Shown: positions 50,585 through 60,983, counted from the stretch's first letter. The stretch: 64,000 nucleotides of DNA from Bradyrhizobium manausense (GCF_018130615.1 NZ_JAFCKB010000005.1:186001-250000), one strand, 5' to 3'. Translations and numbers: made by a program. The notes: generated from the letters alone by a model not told the origin.

Positions 50585-51715
50585 ATGGGCAGTACGCAGA
50601 CCGACGCAGCAGATCGCTCTTTCGCGCGACGAAAGATTCGCGTCCTGGTCGTCGACGATTCCGCCTCCGTGCGGAGAGCGCTCTGTGACATCATTGCGAG
50701 CGACGCCGATCTGGAAGTCATGGCGACGGCGTCGGATCCCTATATTGCCGCCGAACGCATCCGCCAGGAGATTCCCGACGTCATCCTGCTGGACATCGAG
50801 ATGCCGCGAATGGATGGGCTGACGTTCATGCGCAAGATCATGGCGCAGCGGCCCATACCGGTGGTGATCTGCTCTTCGCTGACGGAGGAAGGTTCGGAGA
50901 CGACCATCAAGGCCCTTGAGGCTGGAGCGGTGGACGTTGTGTCGAAGCCGCGAGTCAATACTGCGGAGTTCCTGCAGGAGTCGCGCATGCGAATCTGCGA
51001 TGTGCTCCGTGCTGCGGCACATTCGCGTCGGTCGCCCCGAGGGCGGGTCGTGGCGCCAGTTCGGGTCGAGGCGAGGCACACCGCCGACGTCATCCTTCCT
51101 GCAGTCAGCCCGGGGCGCACGACGCCGCCGACCGACCCGATCGTCTGCATCGGCGCGTCGACCGGGGGCACCGAGGCCCTGCGTGACGTCCTCGTTGCGC
51201 TTCCGGCGGCGACGCCAGGTATCGTCATCGTCCAGCACATGCCGGAAAAGTTCACTGCGGCGTTCGCGAGGCGGCTGGATTCGTTGTGTGCCATGTCGAT
51301 TAAGGAAGCTGCAGAAGGGGATGCCGTCCTGCCCGGCAGGGTACTGATCGCACCAGGCAACCATCACATGCTGCTGGAGCGCGCCGGCCGCCAATATCGC
51401 GTGACCATCAAGGACGGGCCTCCGGTGTCGCGCCACCGCCCCTCCGTCGACGTGCTGTTCCGCTCCGCGGCCCAGGCCGCCGGGCCGAACGCCGTCGGCG
51501 TCATCCTCACCGGCATGGGTGACGATGGGGCTCGTGGATTGCTCGAGATGAAAGCGGCTGGCGCGAGGACGATCGCGCAGAACGAGGAAAGCTGCATCGT
51601 ATTCGGGATGCCGAAGGAAGCGATCCAGCGCGGTGCCGCCGACAAGGTTCTTCCGCTTGATCGCATCGCCGCCGAGATGGTTCATGACGCGCGCCGCGGA
51701 AAGGGGGCGGCGTGA
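50585..51715 (+). CDS. cheB: chemotaxis response regulator methylesterase CheB
   Basis: 376 residues: receiver domain ([13 protein letters not shown], Asp70 in [12 protein letters not shown], Lys in VVSKPR), linker, and methylesterase domain with Ser at about residue 192 ([12 protein letters not shown]), the His in VQHMPEKFT and the Asp in [20 protein letters not shown], the full catalytic triad. It removes methyl groups from the MCPs. GAGG precedes the ATG at 50585. It overlaps the next gene by one base (TGATG). Confidence 0.94.
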   Translation: MGSTQTDAADRSFARRKIRVLVVDDSASVRRALCDIIASDADLEVMATASDPYIAAERIRQEIPDVILLDIEMPRMDGLTFMRKIMAQRPIPVVICSSLTEEGSETTIKALEAGAVDVVSKPRVNTAEFLQESRMRICDVLRAAAHSRRSPRGRVVAPVRVEARHTADVILPAVSPGRTTPPTDPIVCIGASTGGTEALRDVLVALPAATPGIVIVQHMPEKFTAAFARRLDSLCAMSIKEAAEGDAVLPGRVLIAPGNHHMLLERAGRQYRVTIKDGPPVSRHRPSVDVLFRSAAQAAGPNAVGVILTGMGDDGARGLLEMKAAGARTIAQNEESCIVFGMPKEAIQRGAADKVLPLDRIAAEMVHDARRGKGAA

Positions 51716-53514
51716 TGAACCAGGGTGCGCCTGCCGTTTCCGATCGCGGCAACGCCGCCGAGCCGCGCGGACGGGAGGCGACCCGTCCGCCGGTTCGTGG
51801 CGGCGCTGCACTGCGCTATCAGGACCTCTTGCTCAGGGGCGTCGCCAACGAACTCGCCCGGCCTCGCCAGGCGATCGAGCAATCGTTCCTGCAGATGGGT
51901 GACGGTCTCGGCAACTGTGTCAAGCTGCTCGAACTCCTCTCTGCCGCCCACGAAGCGTTGCCGGTCGAGCTCTCGAGCGCCGAGTTCTCGACGGCGGCGC
52001 AGACGCTGGTCGACATCCGTGATCATGTGAATGCGATCGCCGTGTCGCATGCCGACGAAAAAGACCACGTCGGCTTGCTGGCTGAAATGACGGCGCGGGT
52101 CGAGCAGCCGATGTCCGATCTTCGGGCGACCGTTCGTGCTATCGGACAGATCTCGACCAATGCCCGCATCGTGGCGGCTGGGTTCGGCGCGAGCAACCAA
52201 GACGTGACCGCGTTCACGTCGGACATGGCGTCCCTGGCGCAGAAGGTCAACGAGGCCGTCGATGCGTTTTCACTCGGCTACGAACGGCTCTCGAAGCGGC
52301 TCACTGCTGCACGACTCACGAACAGCACATTCGTGGCCCGTCACGGCAACACAATCGCTCAGATCGCGAAAACCCTCGAATCCGAACTCGAGACCATTGC
52401 GGTGTTTCGGAAGCAGGTAGAATCAATCGCGGACGAACGGGCCGCTACGACGAGCCAGATCCGTAGCGGGATCGGAAGGGCCATTTTCGCCCTGCAGATC
52501 GGGGATATTACCCGGCAGCGGATCGAGCATGTGGAGAAGGCTTGCGGGTTGCTCCGCGACCGATCGCACGTTCAGGCTTCGCAGGAGGCCATGGCCGCGA
52601 TCGGCCGTCTGCAACTCGTACAGCTCGACCAGGCGATCGGCCGCTTCGAAGGCGAGGTCGCCGATCTTGCCGAAAACATCAATGGCCTGTCGAAGAATGC
52701 GGTTGCGGTTCTGAATGACGGAAGCAACGAGGCGCAAACCTTGCTGTCGGCCGGCAGTGAATCGCTGTCGCGAATAGCGGGCGAGCTGCGCCATATATGC
52801 TCTCTGCTCGGCGAGTTCGAGCGCGCGCGCGTGGAGCAAGAGCGAATCGTTGACGACGTCACTCGCTCCGTGGCGGAGATGGTCGGGCACCTGCAATCGA
52901 TACGGGCGATCGAGCAGCAGATTCGAATGCTGAGCTTCAACGCCACGATCCAGTGTTGCAGCGTGGATGACGGCGAGGAGGGGCGCGGTCTTGGTGCCGT
53001 TGCCCAGCAATTGCGCGAGCTGTCCAATCAGACCGTCGCGGCGGCCAGTGCGATCATGGCGGGCCTGAAGTGTGCGGATGACCAGACACAGGTCCTCATG
53101 AACGAGCGAAACGCGCTGGATTCGCAACAGATCGACGCAGTAAGGGAAGGTGCCGCGGCTGCGATCGGCGTATTCGAGCGCGTTGCGGGTCGTTTGCGCG
53201 CGAGCACAGAGAGGATCAAGACCGTCGGGCGGCGAACCGTATGGTTGCTCGGAATGACATCGCAACGCGTTTCGGACCGGCAGCGCATCAGCAATGGCTG
53301 GCGCCTCGCCCACTCCAAGCTGGAGCAGTTCATGGCCACCGCTTCCGACAATCCAGATCCGGATGCGGTCGAGCAGGGGCTCAGGGAGGAGTTGCGATCG
53401 GTCTACACGATGGAAGACGAGCGGAGAACTTACGACGAGTTCTTTTCGATCGAATCGAGCGCGCCGGCTTCGGCTGACCAGAATTCCGAAGATCTGGACG
53501 ACATGTTCTTGTAG
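51715..53514 (+). CDS. soluble coiled-coil chemotaxis protein with CheZ-like helix and degenerate MCP tip
   Basis: 599 residues, almost entirely helical, without signal or membrane segments. Residues 255-275 read ALQIGDITRQRIEHV, which aligns with the CheZ phosphatase helix (E. coli QDLTGQ): the acidic and Gln pair, Asp264 and Gln268, keep the same spacing. Residues from about 403 read IRMLSFNATIQCC and then GEEGRGLGAVAQQLRELSNQT, a clearly diverged MCP hairpin tip. The ATG at 51715 overlaps the cheB stop. It may be a phosphatase-scaffold that uses MCP-like contacts, but neither activity is shown. Confidence 0.7.
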   Translation: MNQGAPAVSDRGNAAEPRGREATRPPVRGGAALRYQDLLLRGVANELARPRQAIEQSFLQMGDGLGNCVKLLELLSAAHEALPVELSSAEFSTAAQTLVDIRDHVNAIAVSHADEKDHVGLLAEMTARVEQPMSDLRATVRAIGQISTNARIVAAGFGASNQDVTAFTSDMASLAQKVNEAVDAFSLGYERLSKRLTAARLTNSTFVARHGNTIAQIAKTLESELETIAVFRKQVESIADERAATTSQIRSGIGRAIFALQIGDITRQRIEHVEKACGLLRDRSHVQASQEAMAAIGRLQLVQLDQAIGRFEGEVADLAENINGLSKNAVAVLNDGSNEAQTLLSAGSESLSRIAGELRHICSLLGEFERARVEQERIVDDVTRSVAEMVGHLQSIRAIEQQIRMLSFNATIQCCSVDDGEEGRGLGAVAQQLRELSNQTVAAASAIMAGLKCADDQTQVLMNERNALDSQQIDAVREGAAAAIGVFERVAGRLRASTERIKTVGRRTVWLLGMTSQRVSDRQRISNGWRLAHSKLEQFMATASDNPDPDAVEQGLREELRSVYTMEDERRTYDEFFSIESSAPASADQNSEDLDDMFL

Positions 53515-53547
53515 TGGCGCTCTGGCCAGAATGAACGGGAAAGCAGA

Positions 53548-54894
53548 ATGAAACAGGAAGAGACCAGACAGCGGCTCGCATTCAGTCAGATCGATGAGCG
53601 TGCCTTGGCGGACCTGCGGCAGTCGAAGGATCTGATCCTGCGGCATCTGCAGGCGCAGCTCGACACATACTTCGTTCATTACGCCGGATTTGAGCGGACC
53701 GCCCATTTGATCGCGAGCCCCGATCAGATCAAGGATAGCAAGGCGATGTACGTGGAGCATTGGTCGATCATGCTCGACGGGACCTTCGATGAGGCCTACG
53801 AAGCCTCGGTCACCCGGATCGGCGAGTTGCTCTATGCCAGAATGGGCTTCGAACTGTGCTGGTACATCGCCGGGTACGGCCTGGTGCTCTCGGGGATGTT
53901 GCAAGCCTTGGCTGGCGGCATGTCTGGAGTATTCGACCGGCATGCCAAGCAGAGGAAGGCGGATCTGCAGAGGGCCATCATCAAGGTCGCGACGTTCGAC
54001 ATGAGCATGGCCATTTCCGTCTACATGGAGGCCCGCCGGCGCGGGCGTGGAGAGACGTTGCAGCGACTGGCCGACGATTTCGATGAGGCAATCGGCGGAA
54101 CTGCGACGATCGTGTCGTCATCGGCGAGTGAGCTGGAAGTGTCTGCCTCATCGCTGGCGGCAACGGCCGGGGACACCCAGCGTCGGTCGGGCGAAGTGGC
54201 TTCAACGTTCGAGCACGTCTCGGAGAGCGTCCAGGCGGTTGCCGCGGCTGCCGAGGAGCTCGCGAGCTCGGTGGAGGAGATCGGACGGCAGGTGCATGCA
54301 GCGAACGCAATTGCGACCGCGGCAGTGGACCACGCATCGAAGACCGATGCTCGTATCAACGAACTCTCCCAAGCAGCGGAGCGGGTTGGCGACGTGGTCA
54401 GGCTGATCACTTCGATCGCCGAGCGGACCAATTTGCTGGCGCTCAATGCCACGATCGAGGCCGCGAAAGCAGGGGAGGCCGGGCGAGGCTTCGCCATCGT
54501 CGCGTCCGAGGTGAAGGCGTTGGCGGCTCAGACGTCCAAGGCGACCGAGGAGGTCGGTGTGCAGATCGTCGCCATGCAGGCAGCGACGAACGATTCGGTT
54601 GCGGCGCTCAAGGAGATCGGCGCGACGATCGGCAACATCTCGGAGATTTCCACGGCGATCGCGGCAGCGGTCGAGGAACAAGGAGCGGCGACCCGGGAAA
54701 TATCGCGCAACGTGCATCAAGCCGCGCAGGGCACGCAGGAGGTGGCCGCGAGCTTTGTCGATGTCAACAACGGTGCTGCCGAGGTCGAGGCTGCGACCGC
54801 CCAGTTGTTGTCATCCGCGCAGGCTCTCTCCGGAGAGGGCAGTCACCTGGACGGTGAGGTGCAAGGCTTCCTGTCGAGGATACGTGCGGCATGA
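53548..54894 (+). CDS. soluble globin-fold methyl-accepting sensor lacking the heme-ligand His
   Basis: 448 residues, paralogous to the sensor at 40144. The protoglobin-like N-terminal domain (residues 10-170) has [22 protein letters not shown] where the first sensor has [21 protein letters not shown], so the proximal His is replaced and there is one residue more. It probably does not bind heme. The MCP half is intact: [34 protein letters not shown]. No membrane segment is present. It is the last gene of the che operon, 33 bases after the helical protein. Confidence 0.85.
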   Translation: MKQEETRQRLAFSQIDERALADLRQSKDLILRHLQAQLDTYFVHYAGFERTAHLIASPDQIKDSKAMYVEHWSIMLDGTFDEAYEASVTRIGELLYARMGFELCWYIAGYGLVLSGMLQALAGGMSGVFDRHAKQRKADLQRAIIKVATFDMSMAISVYMEARRRGRGETLQRLADDFDEAIGGTATIVSSSASELEVSASSLAATAGDTQRRSGEVASTFEHVSESVQAVAAAAEELASSVEEIGRQVHAANAIATAAVDHASKTDARINELSQAAERVGDVVRLITSIAERTNLLALNATIEAAKAGEAGRGFAIVASEVKALAAQTSKATEEVGVQIVAMQAATNDSVAALKEIGATIGNISEISTAIAAAVEEQGAATREISRNVHQAAQGTQEVAASFVDVNNGAAEVEAATAQLLSSAQALSGEGSHLDGEVQGFLSRIRAA

Positions 54895-55409
54895 GTCGGG
54901 ACGCGTGCCCTTCCTCCCTCGGCTCGAACTTCTGGCTAACGCGGTCGTGGAGCTCCTTCCTTTCCGGACAAGCCCGGTTGCATGCCTCGCCCGCGGGAAA
55001 CCATCTCCGATCGGCGATAGCGGGGGGATCGTTGCGCGTGGCTGGTCAACAGAATGCATTCTCTTAGGCCAGAACGAAAGACATAGTCGACCTGCGCGCC
55101 AGTCCCGGCACGTTTAGAAGGCGCGTGTCGAAGCCCTGCGACCGCAAGGCGTTAATTCTAGCCCGGGCCTCGCGTGCGACAATCCGCGGACCTCGGGAGC
55201 GATCGCCGCAAGCGACCTCATGCTGCAAGGCACGCCGCCGCCGAAGAGGCAATGTGGTCGCCGCTCGTGCATTTTCAAGGATGTGAAATTCACCTCGCGT
55301 CGATCGTTTCGTTTGACAGTGCGCGCCTCCACCAAGAAATGTCCAGGCGTGGCGGCGAGCAAGATCAAACAAGGGCTGCCTGCGCGCAAGAGCTACGGAG
55401 GAAGCACCG
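54895..55409. other. intergenic region between the che operon and the acyl-CoA operon
   Basis: 515 bases without a supported gene. It marks the right edge of the chemosensory island. It contains GTGAAATTCAC at 55283-55293, part of an 11-base sequence ATGTGAAATTC that recurs upstream of the IclR gene, and GGAGGAAG just before the ligase start. The promoter of the acyl-CoA operon must be here. Confidence 0.5.
55281..55293 (+). promoter_or_regulatory. candidate IclR operator before the acyl-CoA operon
   Basis: ATGTGAAATTCAC contains GTGAA and TTCAC as a short inverted repeat around one A. The 11 bases ATGTGAAATTC occur again at 60991-61001, in front of the IclR gene. A shared site at an operon and at its adjacent regulator is suggestive of control by that regulator; the match is short. 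Confidence 0.45.
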
Positions 55410-57041
55410 GTGTTTGGCTTGATGCAGGATCGGCCGCTACTGATTTCAAGTCTCATCGAGTATGCCGCTCGCTATCATCCCAAAGCGGAGATTGTCAGCA
55501 AGACCTGCGAGGGAACGCTTCATCGTAGCAACTATGCCGAGCTGCGGTCTCGTGCGGCGAAGCTCGCGAAGGCGCTGATCAAGCTCGGCATCAAGCCGGG
55601 CGATCGCGTTGCGACGCTCGCGTGGAATACGCATCGTCACATGGAACTCTATTTCGCCGTGTCCGGCATTGGCGCGGTGTTGCACACCGTCAATCCGCGC
55701 CTGTTTCCTGAGCAGATCGACTACATCGTCAATCATGCTGAAAACAGGGTTCTGCTGTTCGACATCACCTTCGCCGACCTGGTTCGGAAGCTGCAGCCGA
55801 ATCTCGTCACCGTCGAGAGCGTGGTGGCGATGACGGACAGCGCTCACCTGCCGTCCCAAGTTTCGGACTGCCTCTGTTACGAGGCGCTCATCGAAGCGGA
55901 GGACGACGTCCTGGCCTGGCCGATGTTCGACGAGCGCACCGCGTCGTCGCTCTGCTACACCTCCGGCACGACCGGTAACCCCAAGGGGGTGCTCTATAGC
56001 CATCGTTCGACCGTGCTGCATTCGTTTGTTGCTTGCGCCAACGACGGTCTCAAGCTGTCCAGCAGCGACAGCGTTCTTCTCGTCGTGCCACTGTTTCACG
56101 TGAACGCGTGGGGAATTCCCTATGCTGCCGCTATGTGCGGGGCCAAGATCGTGCTCCCCGGTCCGGCCCTGGACGGCAGGAGCATCTTTGATCTGGCGGC
56201 GCAGGAAAGCTGCAACTTCTCGCTCGGCGTGCCGACCGTGTGGTTGGGTTTCTTCAAGTACATCGAGGAAAACCCCGCGCTTGATCTCTCCGCAATCAAG
56301 CTCGATCGCGTGGTAGTCGGAGGGTCGGCCGCACCGCGCAGCATCATCGAGAAGTTCCGAGAAACGTTCGGTGCTTTCGTCATCCACGCCTGGGGCATGA
56401 GCGAGACGAGCCCACTGGGTTCGATTGGCAATTTACTGCCAGGTCATCGCGATCTGCCCGTCGCCGACCAGGTGTCTATCCAATGCAAGCAGGGGCGCGC
56501 CATCTATGGCGTCGAGCTCAGGATTGTCGGCGAGGACGGAAAGCCGCTTGCCCACGACGGCGCAAGTGCCGGCGACCTGAAAGTGCGTGGGCCCTGGGTT
56601 GCATCGGGCTATTTCAAGGGAGAGGGCGGCGCCGCCCTGGACGAGGCAGGCTGGTTTACAACCGGCGACGTCGCGACCATCGACCCCGACGGTTACATCC
56701 AGATCACCGACCGCTCGAAGGATGTCATCAAATCCGGGGGCGAATGGATTTCCTCGATCGACCTCGAGAACGTGGCGGTCGCCCATCCGGCCGTGCAGGA
56801 AGCGGCCGTCATCGGCCTGCCACATCCGAAATGGCAGGAGCGGCCGCTCCTGGTCGTGGTCCGCAAGCCGGATACCGATCCCGCGCGCGAGGACATCCTG
56901 GACTACATGTCCGGTCGCATCGCCAAATGGTGGCTGCCCGATGACGTCGTGTTCGTGAATGAGCTGCCGCATACCGCGACGGGAAAGTTGCAGAAGACCA
57001 AGCTGCGCGAATTGTTCAAGGACCATGCGTTGCCGACCTGA
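55410..57041 (+). CDS. AMP-dependent acyl-CoA synthetase (fatty acid-CoA ligase)
   Basis: 543 residues from a GTG with GGAGGAAG 8 bases upstream. AMP-forming ligase motifs are complete: [19 protein letters not shown] (ATP-binding), [10 protein letters not shown] (adenylate pocket), [32 protein letters not shown] (hinge) and [14 protein letters not shown] with the catalytic Lys. It activates a fatty or related carboxylic acid to its CoA thioester with ATP. It heads a four-gene operon with two acyl-CoA dehydrogenases and an enoyl-CoA hydratase. The residues resemble the medium/long-chain class. Confidence 0.92.
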   Translation: MFGLMQDRPLLISSLIEYAARYHPKAEIVSKTCEGTLHRSNYAELRSRAAKLAKALIKLGIKPGDRVATLAWNTHRHMELYFAVSGIGAVLHTVNPRLFPEQIDYIVNHAENRVLLFDITFADLVRKLQPNLVTVESVVAMTDSAHLPSQVSDCLCYEALIEAEDDVLAWPMFDERTASSLCYTSGTTGNPKGVLYSHRSTVLHSFVACANDGLKLSSSDSVLLVVPLFHVNAWGIPYAAAMCGAKIVLPGPALDGRSIFDLAAQESCNFSLGVPTVWLGFFKYIEENPALDLSAIKLDRVVVGGSAAPRSIIEKFRETFGAFVIHAWGMSETSPLGSIGNLLPGHRDLPVADQVSIQCKQGRAIYGVELRIVGEDGKPLAHDGASAGDLKVRGPWVASGYFKGEGGAALDEAGWFTTGDVATIDPDGYIQITDRSKDVIKSGGEWISSIDLENVAVAHPAVQEAAVIGLPHPKWQERPLLVVVRKPDTDPAREDILDYMSGRIAKWWLPDDVVFVNELPHTATGKLQKTKLRELFKDHALPT

Positions 57042-57068
57042 TGTTGGCGCCGGCGGAAAGCAAAGACC

Positions 57069-58205
57069 ATGCCCGAATTGATGCTCGATGATCCCGACGG
57101 TACACTTGTCATGCTGCGCGACAGCGTCGCGGGCTTTGCGGAGCGCTTTCCGGGCGCCAAGGCAATGCGCGAGAAGCGCGGGCTGGGCGGCGCGACGGAC
57201 CCGCTGATCTGGTCAGCGATGGCGGAGGCTGGCTGGATCGGGCTGTTGTTGCCGGAGGAATGCGGCGGCGCGGGGCTCGGCTTGCGCGAGCAGGCCGTTC
57301 TCAGCGAGGCACTTGGACGGGCCCTGGTGTCCGAGCCGATTGGCTCGGCATCCGTCTTCGCTGCAACGCTGATTGGCGGAGCCACGCCGGGCGCCGAACG
57401 CAGTCGTCTGGCCGCCGGAATCGTGAGCGGCGACGTCGTCGCCGTGCCGGCCTGGATATCTGGTGCAAAGCCGCTCGTCGTGCATGCCGTCAGCGACAAT
57501 CTCGCACTATCAGGCGAAGCGCGCTTCGTCGATGCGGCGCGTGTGGCAACGGACTTCCTTGTGGTCGCGCAGGACGCCCAGGGCGGCATGCTGCTGAGCG
57601 TTCCTGCCGACTTGGACGGTATGACCATGTCGGAGCGCGCCGGTATTGATGGCGGTGCCATTGCGACCGTCTCGTTTTCCGATTGCAAGGTGCCGACGGA
57701 TCGCGTGCTGTCACGTGCAAACAGCTCCGAGGATCTGCTCCGTCAAGCCATTCTGCATACGCGGCTGGCGCTTGCGGCCGAGCTGTCCGGGCTGGCCTCA
57801 AAAGCGCTCGAGCTCACGATCGCCTATACCAGCGACCGCGTGCAGTTCGGCAAGCCGATCGCCAGCTTCCAGGCGATCCAGCACCGGCTGGTCGACATGT
57901 GGATCGAGGCGGATTTGGCCGCCGCCGCGGTAGGCAATGCGGTGGAAGCCCTCCAGTCGGATGACAGCGAGGCCGCGCAGCTTGCCGTGTTGGCGGCCAA
58001 GGCACGGGCTGGAGATGCTGCCTTCTCGATCTGTCGGCGCGCGGTGCATCTGCACGGGGCCATGGGCTACACCGACGAGTGCGACGTCGGGCTCTATCTG
58101 AAACGCGCGATCAATCTCAATGCCATGCTGGGCCAGCCTGAACAACTGCGCCTGGAATTCGTCGAACGCGAAAGCGGCGTCGGCCGCGGGAGGACCTATG
58201 GATAA
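57069..58205 (+). CDS. acyl-CoA dehydrogenase family protein (first)
   Basis: 378 residues. The N-terminal helical part ([43 protein letters not shown]) and the C-terminal flavin-binding part ([35 protein letters not shown] and [23 protein letters not shown]) fit the ACAD family, but the middle substrate region is weakly conserved. It is likely the smaller partner of the second dehydrogenase downstream. It would make 2-enoyl-CoA with FAD. It overlaps the enoyl-CoA hydratase gene by 8 bases. Confidence 0.88.
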   Translation: MPELMLDDPDGTLVMLRDSVAGFAERFPGAKAMREKRGLGGATDPLIWSAMAEAGWIGLLLPEECGGAGLGLREQAVLSEALGRALVSEPIGSASVFAATLIGGATPGAERSRLAAGIVSGDVVAVPAWISGAKPLVVHAVSDNLALSGEARFVDAARVATDFLVVAQDAQGGMLLSVPADLDGMTMSERAGIDGGAIATVSFSDCKVPTDRVLSRANSSEDLLRQAILHTRLALAAELSGLASKALELTIAYTSDRVQFGKPIASFQAIQHRLVDMWIEADLAAAAVGNAVEALQSDDSEAAQLAVLAAKARAGDAAFSICRRAVHLHGAMGYTDECDVGLYLKRAINLNAMLGQPEQLRLEFVERESGVGRGRTYG

Positions 58206-58974
58206 CAATCTGATCAAGACCGAAATCAGCAATCACATCGCCGTCGTGACGATGGATGCGCCGCCGGTGAACGCGCAATCCAAGGAATTTGTCGAGGAGT
58301 TTATCTCGACCTTCGATGAGCTGAACGAGACGCCGACGGTCAAGGTGATCGTGCTGACGGGGGCCGGCAAGACCTTCTCCGCCGGTGCGGACATCAAGTC
58401 GCGCGGCAAGGTCGGGGCGGTGCCGGGCGACACTTATCGCCATCTGCGCCGGGCGCGCGAGGTTGGTTTCTGCATCGTCGAATGCAACAAGCCGGTGATC
58501 GCAGCGGTGAACGGACCCGCGCTTGGGGCAGGCCTTGGCCTCGCGCTCTGCTCGGACATCATCCTGGCTTCCGAGAACGCGGTGTTCGGTCTTCCGGAAA
58601 TTGACGTCGGGCTGATGGGCGGAGTTCGACATACGATGCGGATTATCCCCCACACGCTTGCGCGCCGGATGGTGCTGACGGGCTACCGCGTGCCGGCGGC
58701 GGAGCTCTATCGCCGCGGCATCATCGAGGACTGCGTGCCTCGCGAAGAACTGATGCCCGCGGCCATGAAGATGGCGGCGGAGATCGCCAAGAAGAGCCCG
58801 ATGGCGTTGAAGCTCGCCAAGCGTGCGATCAATACGGTCGAGACGATGGGCTTGAAGGACGGCTATCGCTTCGAGCAGAACCTGACCGTGGAGATGACCC
58901 AGCACGAGGACTCCAAGGAAGCGATGCGAGCCTTCATGGAGAAGCGCGATCCCGTCTTCAAGGATGCCGTTTGA
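58198..58974 (+). CDS. enoyl-CoA hydratase/isomerase family protein
   Basis: 258 residues of crotonase fold. IAVVTMDAPPVNAQSKEF opens the domain; VLTGAGKTFSAGADIKS forms the first oxyanion-hole strand and NKPVIAAVNGPALGAGLGLALCSDIILAS the second; LPEIDVGLMGGVRHTM carries the Glu at the catalytic region. It hydrates 2-enoyl-CoA in beta-oxidation. It starts inside the end of the first dehydrogenase (ATGGATAA) and its stop overlaps the next start (TGATG), so it is tightly coupled. Confidence 0.92.
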   Translation: MDNNLIKTEISNHIAVVTMDAPPVNAQSKEFVEEFISTFDELNETPTVKVIVLTGAGKTFSAGADIKSRGKVGAVPGDTYRHLRRAREVGFCIVECNKPVIAAVNGPALGAGLGLALCSDIILASENAVFGLPEIDVGLMGGVRHTMRIIPHTLARRMVLTGYRVPAAELYRRGIIEDCVPREELMPAAMKMAAEIAKKSPMALKLAKRAINTVETMGLKDGYRFEQNLTVEMTQHEDSKEAMRAFMEKRDPVFKDAV

Positions 58975-60131
58975 TGGCATCCGACTGGAACGACATTCCC
59001 GACGAGGAGTTCAGGTCGACCTTTCGCGAATGGGTCGACCAGAACTGCCCGGCGCAGCTGCGCTATATGCGCAAGCAGCGTCCGCTCTTCAACGAGGTCG
59101 CCGAGTGGTATCATGCGCTGGCTGCCAAGGGTTGGCTCGCGCCAACCTGGCCGCGGCAATATGGCGGCATGGGTCTCTCGGCCGCCAAACACATGATCTA
59201 TGTCGAGGAATGGGGGCGGCTAGGCTGCCCGCGCATCCCTGATCATGGGATTGGGCTGGTCGGGCCGCTGCTCATCCAGCACGGGACCGAGGAGCAAAAG
59301 GCTCATTATCTGCCGCGCATCCTATCGGGTGAACACGTCTGGTGCCAGGGCTATTCCGAACCGAATGCGGGATCGGACCTCGCAAGCCTGACAACGTCGG
59401 CTGTGCTGGACGGCGACGAGTTCGTCGTCAATGGCCAGAAGATCTGGACGACGCTTGCCCACTGCGCCAACTGGATCTTCGTCCTGGTCCGCACCGAGCG
59501 TGACGCGAAGGTGCGACAGAAGGGCATCACTGTTCTGCTGCTCGACCTGACCTCGCCCGGCGTGCGGGTCAGGCCGATCGAGAACCTGCGTGGCGAAGCG
59601 GATTTCTGCGAAGTCTTCTTCGACCAAGTGCGCGTTCCGATGAAGAATCTCGTCGGCAAGGTCAACGAAGGCTGGACCGTCGCCAAGTCCGTGCTCGGCC
59701 ACGAACGGATCTTCCTGGGTGCGCCGACGCGGCCGGAATATGCGATTGCTCGCCTGCAGCGGTTGGCCGACGCGCGCGGAGCGTTCGAGGATCCTGCGTT
59801 TGTGTCGCGCTTCGCGCGGCTGCGGCTCGACCTGTACGATCTCGGCTCCGCTTTCGAGCGTTATGCCAAGGTCCTCCGGGCCGGTGGGGAGCTCGGAGCC
59901 GACGTCTCGGCTCTCAAGGTGTTCACAACCGAACTCTACCAGCGGATCACCGAGGAAATGCTCGCCGTTGCCGGAGAGGAGGCGCGATTTGCTGACGATC
60001 TCGCCGCAGGTGACGTCGAGATCGACGCGATGAATCTCTTCCTCGACTCCCGTTCGCCCGCGATTTTCGGTGGTTCTAACGAAATCCAGCGCAACATTCT
60101 TGCCAAGGCGGTGTTGCAGCTTCCGGGCTGA
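58974..60131 (+). CDS. acyl-CoA dehydrogenase (second)
   Basis: 385 residues, full ACAD layout: WLAPTWPRQYGGMGLSAAKHMI, WCQGYSEPNAGSDLASLTTSA for flavin and substrate contact, FVVNGQKIWTTLAHCANW, and SPAIFGGSNEIQRNILAKAVL at the end. It is more canonical than the first dehydrogenase. The two neighbouring, unequal ACADs resemble the PimC/PimD pair of Rhodopseudomonas, which act together on dicarboxylic or medium-chain acyl-CoA; this pairing here is inference from order. Confidence 0.92.
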   Translation: MASDWNDIPDEEFRSTFREWVDQNCPAQLRYMRKQRPLFNEVAEWYHALAAKGWLAPTWPRQYGGMGLSAAKHMIYVEEWGRLGCPRIPDHGIGLVGPLLIQHGTEEQKAHYLPRILSGEHVWCQGYSEPNAGSDLASLTTSAVLDGDEFVVNGQKIWTTLAHCANWIFVLVRTERDAKVRQKGITVLLLDLTSPGVRVRPIENLRGEADFCEVFFDQVRVPMKNLVGKVNEGWTVAKSVLGHERIFLGAPTRPEYAIARLQRLADARGAFEDPAFVSRFARLRLDLYDLGSAFERYAKVLRAGGELGADVSALKVFTTELYQRITEEMLAVAGEEARFADDLAAGDVEIDAMNLFLDSRSPAIFGGSNEIQRNILAKAVLQLPG

Positions 60132-60139
60132 GCACCGTG

Positions 60140-60955
60140 TCAGGTGTCGGTGCCGACTGGCCGATCGGTGCCGTCGTCTGCCTTGAGCGACCGCGCAGCG
60201 CGCTGCAGCACAGCAAGATAGCGGCTGGAATTCTGGCGGATGCGCTCTGCAGCGCCGCCAAGCCCCAGGACTGCGGGCTGGTTCTGGATCAGCACGGGGA
60301 GCAGGACGCAGATCGTGGCTCCGCCGAGGATGGGTATGTTCTCGGTCGAGCAATAGCTCTTGCCGCGGAGCTGGCGTATGCGATCCATCATGTCGGGTAG
60401 CTTCACGCGATCCGATGCGTTGGGCGTGGCAATGTTCGCGCGCCGAATGATGTTGTCGACTTTCTCGTCCGACATGGTCGACATCAGCAACCAGCCGAGC
60501 GCCGATTGAGTTAGCGGCCGGAGCGTTCCCTCATCGACGTGGAAACGAAGAGGATGAACCGACTGGATGATCTTGACGTATTGCAGATAGACGTCGTTGG
60601 TCGTGCCGATGGAAACCGTCTCACCGGTCGCGGCATGGACGTCATGCATCGCCTCGAGCGCCCGGCTGTTGCCGAACAGGGCTCGCGGAATCCAGTCACC
60701 GAGCGTCGTCACCTTTGGCGTTGGAAAATACACGCGCATGCGCCGGTCGTAGTTCAGGTAACCCATGGTGACGAGGGTCTTGAGCAGGACAGTCGTGCTC
60801 GATGGCGGATATCCGAGTGCGAGCCCGATTTCCGACATCGCGCGCGGCTGTCGAACATTCATGAAGTACTGAAGGATTTCCAGCGCACGAAGCGCTGATT
60901 TCACGGTTGATGGTCTGCCCGGTATCGCTGCGGATTTCGGCACCGTCGCCCGCAT
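60140..60955 (-). CDS. IclR family transcriptional regulator
   Basis: 271 residues. The N-terminal winged helix is ALEILQYFMNVRQPRAMSEIGLALGYPPSSTTVLLKTLVTMGYLNYD, and the C-terminal effector domain includes GETVSIGTTNDVYLQYVKIIQS, TQSALGWLLMSTMSDEKVD and CVLLPVLIQNQPAVLGLGG. AGGAA precedes the ATG at 60955. It is convergent with the acyl-CoA operon and divergent from the SDR gene. IclR proteins bind short or aromatic acids as ligand, which suits control of an acid degradation operon. Confidence 0.88.
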   Translation of the reverse strand: MRATVPKSAAIPGRPSTVKSALRALEILQYFMNVRQPRAMSEIGLALGYPPSSTTVLLKTLVTMGYLNYDRRMRVYFPTPKVTTLGDWIPRALFGNSRALEAMHDVHAATGETVSIGTTNDVYLQYVKIIQSVHPLRFHVDEGTLRPLTQSALGWLLMSTMSDEKVDNIIRRANIATPNASDRVKLPDMMDRIRQLRGKSYCSTENIPILGGATICVLLPVLIQNQPAVLGLGGAAERIRQNSSRYLAVLQRAARSLKADDGTDRPVGTDT

Positions 60956-60983
60956 GACTTGCGTTCCTCGCCCCGTTCGTAAA

